Assembly: GCA_030062745.1 (NCBI GenBank)
Contig: CP099846.1
Coordinates: 6,631,432-6,695,431 of the forward strand
Direction: 5' to 3'
DNA: 64,000 bases
Origin: Capitulum mitella
Taxonomy: Eukaryota; Arthropoda; Thecostraca; Pollicipedomorpha; Pollicipedidae
Made by a program: the position numbers and the translations under genes. Below the pieces are notes generated by a model that searched no databases, was not told the DNA's origin, and worked only from the letters and a program-made list of their open reading frames with translations. This document shows positions 13,014-20,682 of the stretch, piece after piece (within the stretch, counting starts at the first letter, position 1; every line of letters starts with the position of its first letter).

Positions 13014-13302
13014 CCTAGGCACAGAGACGTAGCCAAAGGGGCGCATGGTGGCCATGCCTCCCCCCAAGCCAAGTGGTCCTCACTTCCTTGCTAGATATAT
13101 GGCAATTTCACACGAATACGGAATAGTGATTACATGTATGTTGCAAAAGGAAACATTGTATGTTTTCCTGTGCATTGAATATGAGACAAATTACATAGAA
13201 TTGTTGCTTTTCCGATAATTTCTGTCATACGCCAGTAGCATACGACAAAATTTGACATTTGCCACCCCTCTGAGGAAAATCCTGGTTACGTGCCTGCCTA
13301 GG
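13014..13302. mobile_element. Short TIR (MITE-like) element nested in the Harbinger copy
   Basis: Both ends carry CCTAGGCA in inverted orientation, followed inwards by CGTAGCCA (left) and its near-complement TGGTTACG (right). The element is about 289 bases. The GCGTAGCCA...GGGGCG type of end is familiar from short non-autonomous elements in many aquatic invertebrate genomes. No coding capacity. It lies between the first and second Harbinger segments, so it may have inserted into the Harbinger intron. Confidence 0.65.
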
Positions 13303-13457
13303 CAAGAGGTGAGCCATCCTTTAAACTGATATTAACCTCAAAATTTCATTCACTGTGTCAACATACAACAAGACAAACTGAACAGTGCTTATTATTCCAA
13401 AGGTTTGCTCAGTTCTCCTTGATTGTACAAACAAAAAGCAAGTTTGCACAGACCTAA

Positions 13458-13752
13458 CTAACTGTGACTACAAGCCCTTCAGCTGGTGATATGGGAGTTC
13501 GGTAGTTGGTGGTTTGACGCTCCAGCAGAGGCGCAATGGATTCCAAGATCTCGAATCTTGTGGGACTCATTCGGAACGAGGACTGGAAGGCCCCGGCGTT
13601 CAGGTTTTCTTCTGCAAATCACGTTGCAAATTCGCTGTGATCCTGACGGCGTGCCAGAGCCCCTCTCCTCCAAACCGTCTTCGTAGCTCTTCTTGCAACT
13701 CTTCATCTTCACCCAGCAAAAGCGGGAGCAAGAGGGCCTCGTCGCCGGGCAT
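13458..13752 (-). pseudogene. Harbinger transposase, N-terminal segment, frameshifted
   Basis: Reads from a plausible ATG (13752-13750) through an acidic and leucine-rich start (LLLPLLLGEDEELQEEL), typical of Harbinger N-termini. The frame then fails. The following conserved part (FRMSPTRFEILESIAP, then TTNYRTPISPAEGL) is in another frame, so one base has been lost or gained near 13605-13625. At the 3' end TTAG occurs twice in tandem just before a GTCTG donor-like site; removing one copy would fit the arginine codon split with the next exon. The segment is a relic and cannot make the protein as it stands. Confidence 0.85.
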
Positions 13753-13984
13753 TTCGAAAAAAAAATACACTGGTATCCTTTATGTCACAAAAGAAACCGC
13801 CTATCCCTGCACGCAAAGCTTGCGCGCAGGCCGGCAGCGGGGATCAGATCATCAGCTGACTGTTCCGTTGTTACCAGATCAAAACTTTGTTATCAGATCT
13901 AGCGGATTGCAAGTCTGTGAAAATTCTTCAACACCGGACTAGCTTGTCCGTTCTGTTGTCTGGTGGCGGTAGGAACCGACCTTA

Positions 13985-14788
13985 ACACGACGTCGGAAAA
14001 ACTGAACGGTTTGTACATCGTATCAACGGCAGTACTGGCCTTACAGCCTTCAACTGGGCATTAAACGGAAGGTCACGATCTTCTGCATCAGAAGCATGCC
14101 AAAATGTTAAGTAATGTCTGGTTAAGGTTAGCCTAGGTCAGGTGGAATATTGGTCTTACTGCGCATGTCAAATATCGATGTTTACTTGCAGCGTTTTTAG
14201 TCCACATGACGAAAAGGACGAAAGTGAAACGTTCTGTTAGTCACTTTCGCATTACCCGCTTTTCATCCATACAAGGTCAGTCTTGGTCAGGTCAGATAAG
14301 GGTTGCATTTCTCTTCCTGACAAAGAACAATATTTACTCGCTGGAATTCTTGTGCGTCAAGTACAGAACTGAAATGACGTGATAATTAACACAGCACCGC
14401 CTGGGGTGTGTCAATAGGGCATCGCCTTCGGTTTGTCGTAAATGACTTCTGAACCGCAAGAGCCAGTTCCAACCAGACTTTCAGTACCTGTTAATCAGTC
14501 AGTTATGTTTTTCTGAACTGATCTGATCTGATCTGAGCTGGTCATCATCAGGTTTCACTGCCGTCCTTTTTGTCACATGGATCAAAACGGCTGTGGTTAA
14601 GTATCGATCTTTGCCATGTTAAGTAAGACCAATATGTGGTCTGGCCTGTGCTGACCTTGACCCGGCATTTTTTAAACATTTTGGCATGCTTCAGATGCAG
14701 AACATCGTGACATTTCGTTTGATACCCAGTTGAAGGCTACAAGACCAGTATTGCCGATGCGATTTACGAGCCAATTTTTTGACGTGCT
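13985..14788. mobile_element. Fold-back element with long inverted-repeat arms
   Basis: The left arm (about 13985-14230) is the imperfect reverse complement of the right arm (about 14552-14788). Matching landmarks in order include CAGCCTTCAACTGGG, TTCTGCATC followed by GAAGCATGCCAAAATGTT, ATATTGGTCTTACT, and CACATGACGAAAAGGACG with GTGAAAC. Arms are about 240 bases and the spacer about 320 bases, including a (GATCT)n-like run. It could be a fold-back or MITE-type transposon, or a segmental inverted duplication. A transcript across it would form a long double-stranded RNA. No coding sequence is recognised. Confidence 0.85.
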
Positions 14789-14964
14789 ATGCGTTTTACG
14801 TGACCTGTGACGTCATCAGTCACGTGACCAGGGCTAACAGCATTTTCTGAATCGCAAGATTCGGGGCTATCGATTGGTGGGAAGACCAGTTCAGATCCGA
14901 CTGTCTTGTCCTGTCTGTCTGTCTGACTGTCCAACAGATCCGACGGTTGGATCCGGAGAAATCA

Positions 14965-15470
14965 GGGGGTGCCCTTTTTTGACATCCCCAGGCGGTCGCG
15001 GGTTTGAAAACACGCCAAGCAGAGTCGGATTAAATCTGCTTGTCTGCCTGTTATCGAGTCAAGGTCAAACCAGGTCAGGACAGATAGTCAGTTTTCTTTT
15101 TCTGAAAAGGAGCAATAACTGCTCTTTGCTGCTACTGAACGGTCTTCCGCAGATGATGTATTTCATTTCGTATTATCTGCCTATGGTGTGATCTGACTGA
15201 TGCATTATATTCACGAATGCTAATAAAAAACTAAGCATGCTCGTGTCACCACCCAAAGAGGCGAATACATGTATGCAAGGGCTCACTTATGACGTCATAT
15301 CTCCATGGCCTGACCTGGTATCGAAATGGTTTTGACGCCAAGAATGTATAAAATTGATTGTTAACAGATGCTGAAAGTTTGGTTGGGCTGGCTCTAACAA
15401 TTCAGAAGTTATTCACAAAAAAACCGATGGGGTGCCCTTTTTGACATCTCCCAGGCGGTGGCGGATTAAA
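14965..15470. repeat. Pair of direct repeats, about 40 bp, 460 bp apart
   Basis: GGGTGCCCTTTTTTGACATC at about 14967 and GGGTGCCCTTTTTGACATCT at about 15430 are followed in both copies by CCCAGGCGGT and a similar GCGG-rich tail. They flank sequence related to the neighbouring fold-back element (GGTCAGG words, TGACGTCA). Confidence 0.75.
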
Positions 15471-16499
15471 AGGCAAACATGTCTTATGCGAGCATGTTCA
15501 TGAAGCAAACTCGGCAGTTTTGCATTGTCTTTTCGTGACTGGCATTTCGGCATAGTTCATGACGGGGAACAGGCAAAAAGATGATGGGTATCCTTTAGTG
15601 AAACCAGGCATGCGGCTTTGACATTATGGGAATGCCTTCTCCAAAAAATTCGTCTCAGCTTCCTGATGTTTAAACATGTTTTGAGCACCTGTTCCGTGGT
15701 CACTGAAAGTGAGGCATATTTTTTAGTCGCTCTCCGTTCTGCCACTGCTCGTTTTATTTTGTTTCCTGCCGACCCTGGCAGGAATCCTGCGTACGCTGCT
15801 GATTAGACCGCTATCCGCCACCGGCGTGCGGTCAGCTGGGCGATTGACGCCCTTCTGCGGCGTGGCAGCCGTTTTGTCGCCACGCGAGTCGCCGGTCAAA
15901 AGAACGCTTTATCACCGGTCTGACGAGTCTGCCGTGATACGTGAGCCAATCGGCGGCCTCTGCCGGCCGGCCGGCCCGTCTGCGCTCCTCGGCGACAGAG
16001 ACGCCGTCTGCCAGACTGCGGCGCCTGAGTCACCGGCCGACGGCCGCTGTCGGCTCCGCTCGGAGCGGCGCCGGATTTTTCGGCGCCGTCCGCCTGCCGC
16101 GCCGTGTCGGGCGGCTTCTACGGTCCGGTCCGGTCGCCGATCTGAGGGAGGTCGCGCTGCGGCGGGCTCGGCCGCGCCTGAGAGCCTTCGCCCGTTCTGC
16201 CCGGTGATGTCTCGCCGTGTTCGGGGACATCCGACGGAGGCGAAATCCGCACGGACTTGTGCTGTCACGTGTGGTCTCAGGCGGGCCTCTGGACCCGCAC
16301 TGGCGATCCCTGCGGCAGGGTTTAGATTGATCTCTTTCCCTGGTGTTGTCCCACCGCTGCAGCCGTCCATCCCTGAAGCCTGCATCTGACGACAGACTGC
16401 TGACGCGTGTCTGTGTATGCTGTGTATCCTCAGTATCCGTCGGTGTATCCTGCCCGTGCCAGGCCGGACCGCGCGCTGTTACTTTCCCTCTCCCGTCAG

Positions 16500-16708
16500 G
16501 GCTCCCTGAGCCGCGGCACCAGCCGGCACCTGCTCAGGGAGGTGATCCTGCAGTACACCTACCCCCGACTCGACATCGAGGTCACCAAGGGCCTCAACCA
16601 TCTGCTGAAGGCGCCGTTCTGCGTGCACCCCAAGACGGGTCGCGTGTGCGTGCCGATGGACCCTCGGACCGCTGATCAGTTCGACCCGCTGGCCGTGCCC
16701 ACCATCAG
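16500..16708 (+). CDS. PRIM1: DNA primase small subunit, exon with conserved C-terminal block
   Basis: The most diagnostic primase exon in the window. It opens in phase 0 after TCCCGTCAG and closes at ATCAG|GTGAGC, splitting a serine codon. The translation includes LLREVILQYTYPRLDIEV, KGLNHLLKAPF, CVHPKTGRVCVPMD and DQFDPLAVPTI. These align without gaps to the end of the animal PRIM1 catalytic domain (human: NHLLKSPFSVHPKTGRISVP, then DQFDPFTVPTIS). The SVHPKTGR-type segment contributes to the nucleotide-binding face of the enzyme in archaeal and eukaryotic primases, as known for the family. Identity is essentially certain. Confidence 0.97.
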
Positions 16709-17165
16709 GTGAGCGAACGACACTGGCGCCTGTTGGGGGGTCACGGCGCTTGAACATGGTTTTTGTGTAGTCGGCTTGGTAAGAGGCTGTGAGTGCAGTT
16801 TTAGGATGCCGTGGGACGGATTTGATACTTTTTTGCTCACCTCATATAAAATTAGTCCGATTTGTTCTTTTTGGTTTACAGTCGTTGGTCATTGTTGTCC
16901 TTCGCCAGACTAATACTACGATGAATGATTTGAATTCTCTTTCGTCACCCTTGCCAGCTGCCTCAGGTCCCATACTCCCCACGAATTTGCATTGGCATTC
17001 CTGGCGCCGCGGGCCAATTCCAGACCCATTATTTTGTCGGCTTCCTCTGTACAGTGCCGTTGTATCCTGTCTCCGGGCGGTTGTTGGTCGGCGTGCCGGC
17101 CGCTCCTGACGCGCCGCTCTTCTTGACGTCCGACGGCTCCTGACATGCCGCTCCTGACCCGCCAG
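16709..17165 (+). other. PRIM1 intron (457 bp, phase 2)
   Basis: Donor GTGAGC at 16709 and acceptor CCAG ending at 17165. Two CTGAC branch-like words lie within 30 bases of the acceptor. No other feature is seen. Confidence 0.85.
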
Positions 17166-17326
17166 CCAGCTGGAGGCGGAGCTGAACGAGGCGCTGAAGC
17201 GGGAGGCGGTGCCGGCCGGCTCCCCCGAGGCGGCGCTCACCAGCCTGAAGCCGGCGCTGCGGCTGTTCGGCCGCTTCCTGGCCGGCCTCGAGCGGGAGCG
17301 CAAGATCAGCTCCATCAAGAAGGAGG
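17166..17326 (+). CDS. PRIM1: DNA primase small subunit, C-terminal tail exon
   Basis: The first base completes the serine of VPTIS, and the frame reads QLEAELNEALKREAV, a charged linker, then TSLKPALRLFGRFLAGLERERK and ISSIKKE. It ends one base into the next codon at a strong GAGG|GTGAGT donor. The second half matches the PRIM1 tail (human: TSLAPYVKVFEHFLENLDKSRK), a helix known to follow the variable acidic linker. The linker is shorter than in vertebrates. Exon limits follow from the split serine and the donor. Confidence 0.94.
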
Positions 17327-18854
17327 GTGAGTCTGCGGCGGCGGCGGCACGGCCGGCCGGTCGGTTCTGTGCGGTACCTTGCCGGCCGAGGGTCGTACGA
17401 ACGCAGTGCGGGGACGGGGACGGGACGGGGTGTCGTGAACCTCTGTCTCCTCCCAGCCGGACTCGCCCCGCCGCTGACGAGAGCGGCGTTCTTCCGCGCC
17501 TCTCCGCTCTCCCGGGGCCGGGCTGCTGCGGTGGGTTGGCGGTAGCGGAAGCGTCCCCTCGCCTGGCGCGCCTGTCGGGGCAGAGCCGCTGCACGGCCCG
17601 ATGCGTAACACCGGCAGCCGGCCGGAGGGCGCGGCCGCGGGCGCCGCAGTTCCGGCTCACCCCTCGCTCCGGCCGGCCGGGGGGAGGCGGGGGCCACGCG
17701 TCGCCCCGGACGGCGGATCAGCGCGGCTGAGCCGGCGGTGACCCTGCGTCTGGGCCGCGCCCCGGTCCGGAGCGGAGCGGCGCGCGGACGCGGCCCGGTC
17801 CGGAGCGGGCGGTCTCGTGACGGCGCGGTACGTTTGGCCGCCTTCCTCCGTGCTGCGGCCGGCCGGGCGGGTACGCCGCCCGCCGTGTTGCGTCAGAACG
17901 GTGTCGGCGGCGGCGTGTGATGTGGGCGGCTCGGCGGCTCGCCGACCCCCTGCCGTGGTGCCGGCCCCGCGGCCGGCGCCGCAAACGCACCGCGCGGCCA
18001 GCTGAATTCCGCAGATTGTTCACGATTTCGCGGCATTTTTACCCCGCATTAGCAGTGCAACAATTTCTTGAAAGAGGAACACGTCAAGGTGTTAATATTA
18101 ACGGTAACGTTAACAACGGTGTTGATTGCCATTTTTTGCTCGAAATCTTCAACTTTGGCGACCGCAGTATATATACATATAGAATTTTTAAGTGTCTGCC
18201 CTTGAATACGTTGGATAATTATCAGTAGTCGCCACCCCTGACCCCCGGCACGGTTCGCTCGGTGTGAGGGCACGTGCAGATATATCCTACGCTTTTTAGT
18301 CGGCCGCGTGTCTGGAGGACGCCGAACTGGGCCACTGAACTTCTGCGGCTGACGACGTGCCGACGGGTGGCTGGCATTTGGTCTTGGCCTGAAGCCTGCA
18401 GGGCTTTGTTCGGCGCTTGCGAAACGATAAACCCGGGAAATGACTTGGCCCCGCATTTTCAAAGCTCTTGTTTCGGCGAACTAACGGCCGCGACAGTGAA
18501 AAAGCTGCCCTTATCCGCCTCGTCCGTTTGTCCGGGGCTTTGGTTGTTCCGGCACCACAGCAATGTCACGGCTGGACTGACGTAATTAAACGACTGCCCA
18601 GTAATCGGACCATTCGAATGTTGACCATTTGCACGCCGTGTCCTCGTTTTTTTTCCGGCACATATCCTCAAACGACTGCCGTGTGAATTCGAGTGGGTAC
18701 GACTGGTTCTCCGTCTCCCGGTTCATTTGTAAAGCTAGAATGCGCCGTTAGGCCTAAGATATGTCAGCGAGGAAATTTACGCATGAAGTGTGTGAAGTCG
18801 ATGCTTTTCGTCCTGGGAACCACGCAAAACGGTTAACTCTCACCCTTTTTTCAG
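17327..18854 (+). other. PRIM1 last intron (1528 bp, phase 1)
   Basis: Runs from GTGAGT to a long pyrimidine tract ending TTTTTTCAG. The first 650 bases are very GC-rich with open frames on both strands and no recognisable product. From about 18.03 kb the sequence turns AT-richer (GTTAATATTAACGGTAACG near 18.09 kb). No repeat array is evident. Confidence 0.75.
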
Positions 18855-18871
18855 ATCCCATGGATTGGTAG
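18855..18871 (+). CDS. PRIM1: DNA primase small subunit, terminal 17-base coding exon
   Basis: After the acceptor ACCCTTTTTTCAG, the 17 bases complete a split aspartate codon and encode D-P-M-D-W followed by TAG. This gives a C-terminus KKEDPMDW, similar in length and character to the short acidic and aromatic ending of other PRIM1 proteins (human ends LKKSDLQKDF). The phase (1) fits the previous donor, and the polypyrimidine tract is the best in the neighbourhood. The call rests on phase and acceptor quality rather than on sequence identity, as five residues cannot be aligned with confidence. Confidence 0.68.
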
Positions 18872-18946
18872 CAGCGGCGGAATATCTTCCTTTCGGGTCT
18901 TATTTGACCACGCGTATACCGTCGCTCGTTCCGCCCACTTCACGTG

Positions 18947-18952
18947 TTTATT
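18947..18952 (-). terminator. Candidate poly(A) signal AATAAA for IP3K
   Basis: TTTATT on the + strand (AATAAA on -) lies about 515 bases beyond the inferred IP3K stop and inside the PRIM1 3' UTR. If both signals are used, the two mRNAs share roughly 100-160 bases in antisense. Confidence 0.45.
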
Positions 18953-19066
18953 ACTGTACACAAAGTCGCTCACATTTCCGCCTCAAACTCACACACTTCA
19001 GAGTACACGAACATGTCCACAAGTAGCGCTACGTGTCTAAAATAGGCGCCGTCATGATCGTCGCAG

Positions 19067-19072
19067 AATAAA
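19067..19072 (+). terminator. Candidate poly(A) signal AATAAA for PRIM1
   Basis: AATAAA lies 196 bases after the PRIM1 stop codon and is followed by a G/T-containing stretch (CGTGGTCCCG). It is the first canonical hexamer I see downstream on this strand. Confidence 0.55.
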
Positions 19073-19467
19073 ACGTATGAACACGTGGTCCCGACACTGT
19101 CGACTGGGCCGTTTCGGGACGCATCCCTCCGCCGCCGAAACCGCCAGCAGCACATCTGCGAACGGAGCGCCCCACGTCGGCGTGCAGAGCGCACCGCGCC
19201 CTGTTCTGCCGCCTCGTGCGCGGGGCGTGAGGCGCGGAGCGGCAGGCTCCGACGCCGGCCCAGCCCGGCCCGCGGCCGCGCTCCTTCTGGTGAGTCCATC
19301 CGGCCCCGGGCGGCCGCGCGGGTCTGCACAGCTCTCGCGCTTCACACAGCTCCCGCGGCGCCGCAGGGGTCAGGTCTGCTCGGCTCCGGCGGCGCCACAG
19401 GGGTCACGGTTTGGCCGGCCCAGCGCCAGCGCTGTCCCGACCCCCTGCAGATGGTCCCGGCTGAGGA

Positions 19468-19692
19468 CTAGCCCGAGACACGGGGCTGGCCTTCTGGCGG
19501 CCTGAGGCTGACGACCCGCCCGCGACACGGGCAGCTGCCCTGTGGCGGCCTGAGGGGGCCCGGGCTCCATCGGAAGGCCGTCCGGGCGCGAGGTTCGGGT
19601 GAGGTGGCCGCCGTGGCTGCCGCCCTCAGGTGGCCTCTGGCCGCGGCTGCTGGACGGGACCGCGCAAGTCGTCGCTCCACCTCCTCCACCAC
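19468..19692 (-). CDS. IP3K, inferred terminal coding exon (74 residues + stop)
   Basis: The previous exon ends in phase 0 at ...TGLDNLCK. The best downstream acceptor is GTCTGCCAG, ending at 19693, with a CTGAC branch motif 24 bases away and a pyrimidine-rich tract. Reading on gives VVEEVERRLARSRP, which resembles in position and amphipathic character the last helix of vertebrate ITPKs (LIGILASLAER or LVDILTEM). It then continues about 60 low-complexity residues (Ala, Arg, Pro) to TAG. Vertebrate enzymes stop soon after the helix, so the tail is either lineage-specific or a sign that splicing differs. Alternatives are read-through of the previous exon to a stop at 20410, or another acceptor. 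Confidence 0.55.
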   Translation of the reverse strand: MVEEVERRLARSRPAAAARGHLRAAATAATSPEPRARTAFRWSPGPLRPPQGSCPCRGRVVSLRPPEGQPRVSG

Positions 19693-20508
19693 CTGGCAGA
19701 CGACAGACGGGCAACGTCAGCAGTCGACACCAAGCCGACGGCCGGAACACTGCAGCAGCCGACACCAACACCGACGGTCCGAACACTACAGCAGCCGACA
19801 CCAACACCGACGGTCCGAACACTACAGCAGCCGACATCACATTGGCGGCCCAAACACGACCAGACCCGACATCACACCGGCGGCCCGAACACGACCAGAG
19901 CCGACATCACACCGGCGGCCCGAACACGACCAGCAGCCGACATCACACCGGCGGCCCGAACACGACCAGAGCCGACATCACACCGGCGGCCCGAACACGA
20001 CAGCAGCCGACATCACATTGGCGGCCCAAACACGACCAGAGCCGACATCACACCGGCGGCCCGAACACCGCGACTGACGCCCCCCCCTCCCGATACAGCG
20101 TCAACGCCAGCCTGAGCCTGGTCAAAAGTGGCGTGAGGCTTGGCGTGGATTAATCAGGGGTGCAATTTGGGCGCCGGCTCCGGCTCCAGTCAAGATTCGG
20201 AGGTTTACGGACGATTAACAACGTACCGGAAAGGCGGCCGGCGCACAAATGTGGTCGCATCTCATCCCTCTCTCAGAACAAGGCCGCGTTCATTGCCCTT
20301 TCCCTTTCGCTTCCTTAAACCAGTTGTGATCACCTGGCTGGCCCCAAACTGACGTTAACTCGTTCGTGCCCGCGGTCAGCAAAAAAAGAAAAAAGACAGT
20401 CCTGAAGGTCTAAACGGCTTTGCACCGGGATACGGAGACCGACATTTCTGGGCACTTCCTCGGCTCAGCGGGCACGGAGCGCGCGGGCGAGCGGGCGTCG
20501 CCACCCAC
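19693..20508 (-). other. IP3K last intron (inferred)
   Basis: Runs from donor GTGGGT after LDNLCK to the CCAG acceptor of the terminal exon. It contains the 35/36-bp array and otherwise nothing recognised. Confidence 0.55.
19725..20080. repeat. 35/36-bp minisatellite, about 10 units
   Basis: Units of 35-36 bases of the form CGACATCACACCGGCGGCCC + GAACACGACCAGAGC. The left end begins with two identical 36-base units of a different subtype (CGACACCAACACCGACGGTC). The array sits in the last IP3K intron and starts about 32 bases upstream (in gene sense) of the inferred terminal acceptor. Confidence 0.92.
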
Positions 20509-20682
20509 CTTGCAGAGGTTGTCGAGCCCGGTGAGGTAGCCCTCCTCCCTGTTGCCGAGCTGCCAGGGCGTGCGGTGGTCCACCGTCTCGCCGTCCGGCA
20601 GCGGGCTCGTCTTGGCGAAGTCGATCATCCAGGCGCCGGCCTTCTGGCGGTCGTACACCAGGAACACGCTGCTGCCGATCAC
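20509..20682 (-). CDS. ITPK: Inositol-1,4,5-trisphosphate 3-kinase, exon with DFAKT motif
   Basis: A 58-codon exon, phase 0 at both ends (GTCCAG acceptor, AAG|GTGGGT donor). It encodes VIGSSVFLVYD (the SSLL-type motif of the family), then WMIDFAKTSPLPDG, where the Asp of DFAKT corresponds to the metal-binding aspartate of IPK-family kinases, followed by DHRTPWQLGNREEGYLTGLDNL. This is the unmistakable C-terminal signature of IP3 3-kinases, which phosphorylate Ins(1,4,5)P3 to Ins(1,3,4,5)P4 and so shape calcium signalling. The acceptor is preceded by tandem CCTGA repeats that supply a CTGAC branch site. Confidence 0.97.

Larger units (their letters stand above)
11024..13752 (-). mobile_element. 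PIF/Harbinger DNA transposon copy, inactivated
   Basis: A minus-strand element encoding a DDE transposase of the PIF/Harbinger (DDE_Tnp_4, HARBI1-like) type. Three exon-like segments are recognisable: N-terminal (13752-13458), helix-turn-helix (12267-12068) and catalytic (11796-11024). All three acidic positions of the DDE triad are visible: LDGKH, LVADEVFPL and GNAENAFG. The copy is dead. It has a frameshift in the first segment, a 4-base TTAG duplication at the first donor, a TG instead of AG at the second acceptor, an in-frame TAG after GKHIHI, and a second frameshift near the C-terminus. The terminal inverted repeats and target duplication were not located, so true ends are uncertain; 13.0-13.3 kb holds a nested element. 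Confidence 0.9.
1021..16499 (+). other. Large (15.5 kb) phase-0 intron of PRIM1
   Basis: Bounded by GTAAGT at 1021 and CAG at 16497-16499. It contains several minisatellites, a dead PIF/Harbinger copy, a nested short TIR element and a fold-back element, each listed separately. GC-rich blocks near 1.5-1.8, 2.2-2.6 and 15.8-16.3 kb give long open frames on both strands that I could not link to any family. The stretch around 10.39-10.51 kb is AT-rich low-complexity sequence. Elsewhere, for example 2.6-3.3, 5.5-6.6, 9.2-10.4 and 15.5-15.8 kb, I see no gene. Confidence 0.75.
18872..19090 (+). other. PRIM1 3' UTR (inferred)
   Basis: Non-coding stretch after the TAG up to shortly past an AATAAA on this strand. 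It overlaps the inferred 3' UTR of the convergent IP3K gene. Confidence 0.5.
18930..19467 (-). other. IP3K 3' UTR (inferred), GC-rich
   Basis: Follows the inferred stop codon at 19468-19470 (TAG). The first part is CpG-dense with open frames on both strands and the last part is ordinary sequence. No conserved element was recognised. Its existence depends on the terminal exon call. Confidence 0.4.

Noticed and set aside
18970..19030. Alternative IP3K terminal exon ending CEFEAEM
   Set aside because: It would need a weaker donor in another phase and an acceptor without a good pyrimidine tract.
20410..20508. Read-through of the IP3K DFAKT exon to a stop at 20410
   Set aside because: A good GTGGGT donor follows LDNLCK, and the read-through residues do not resemble the family's last helix, whereas the exon at 19692 does.
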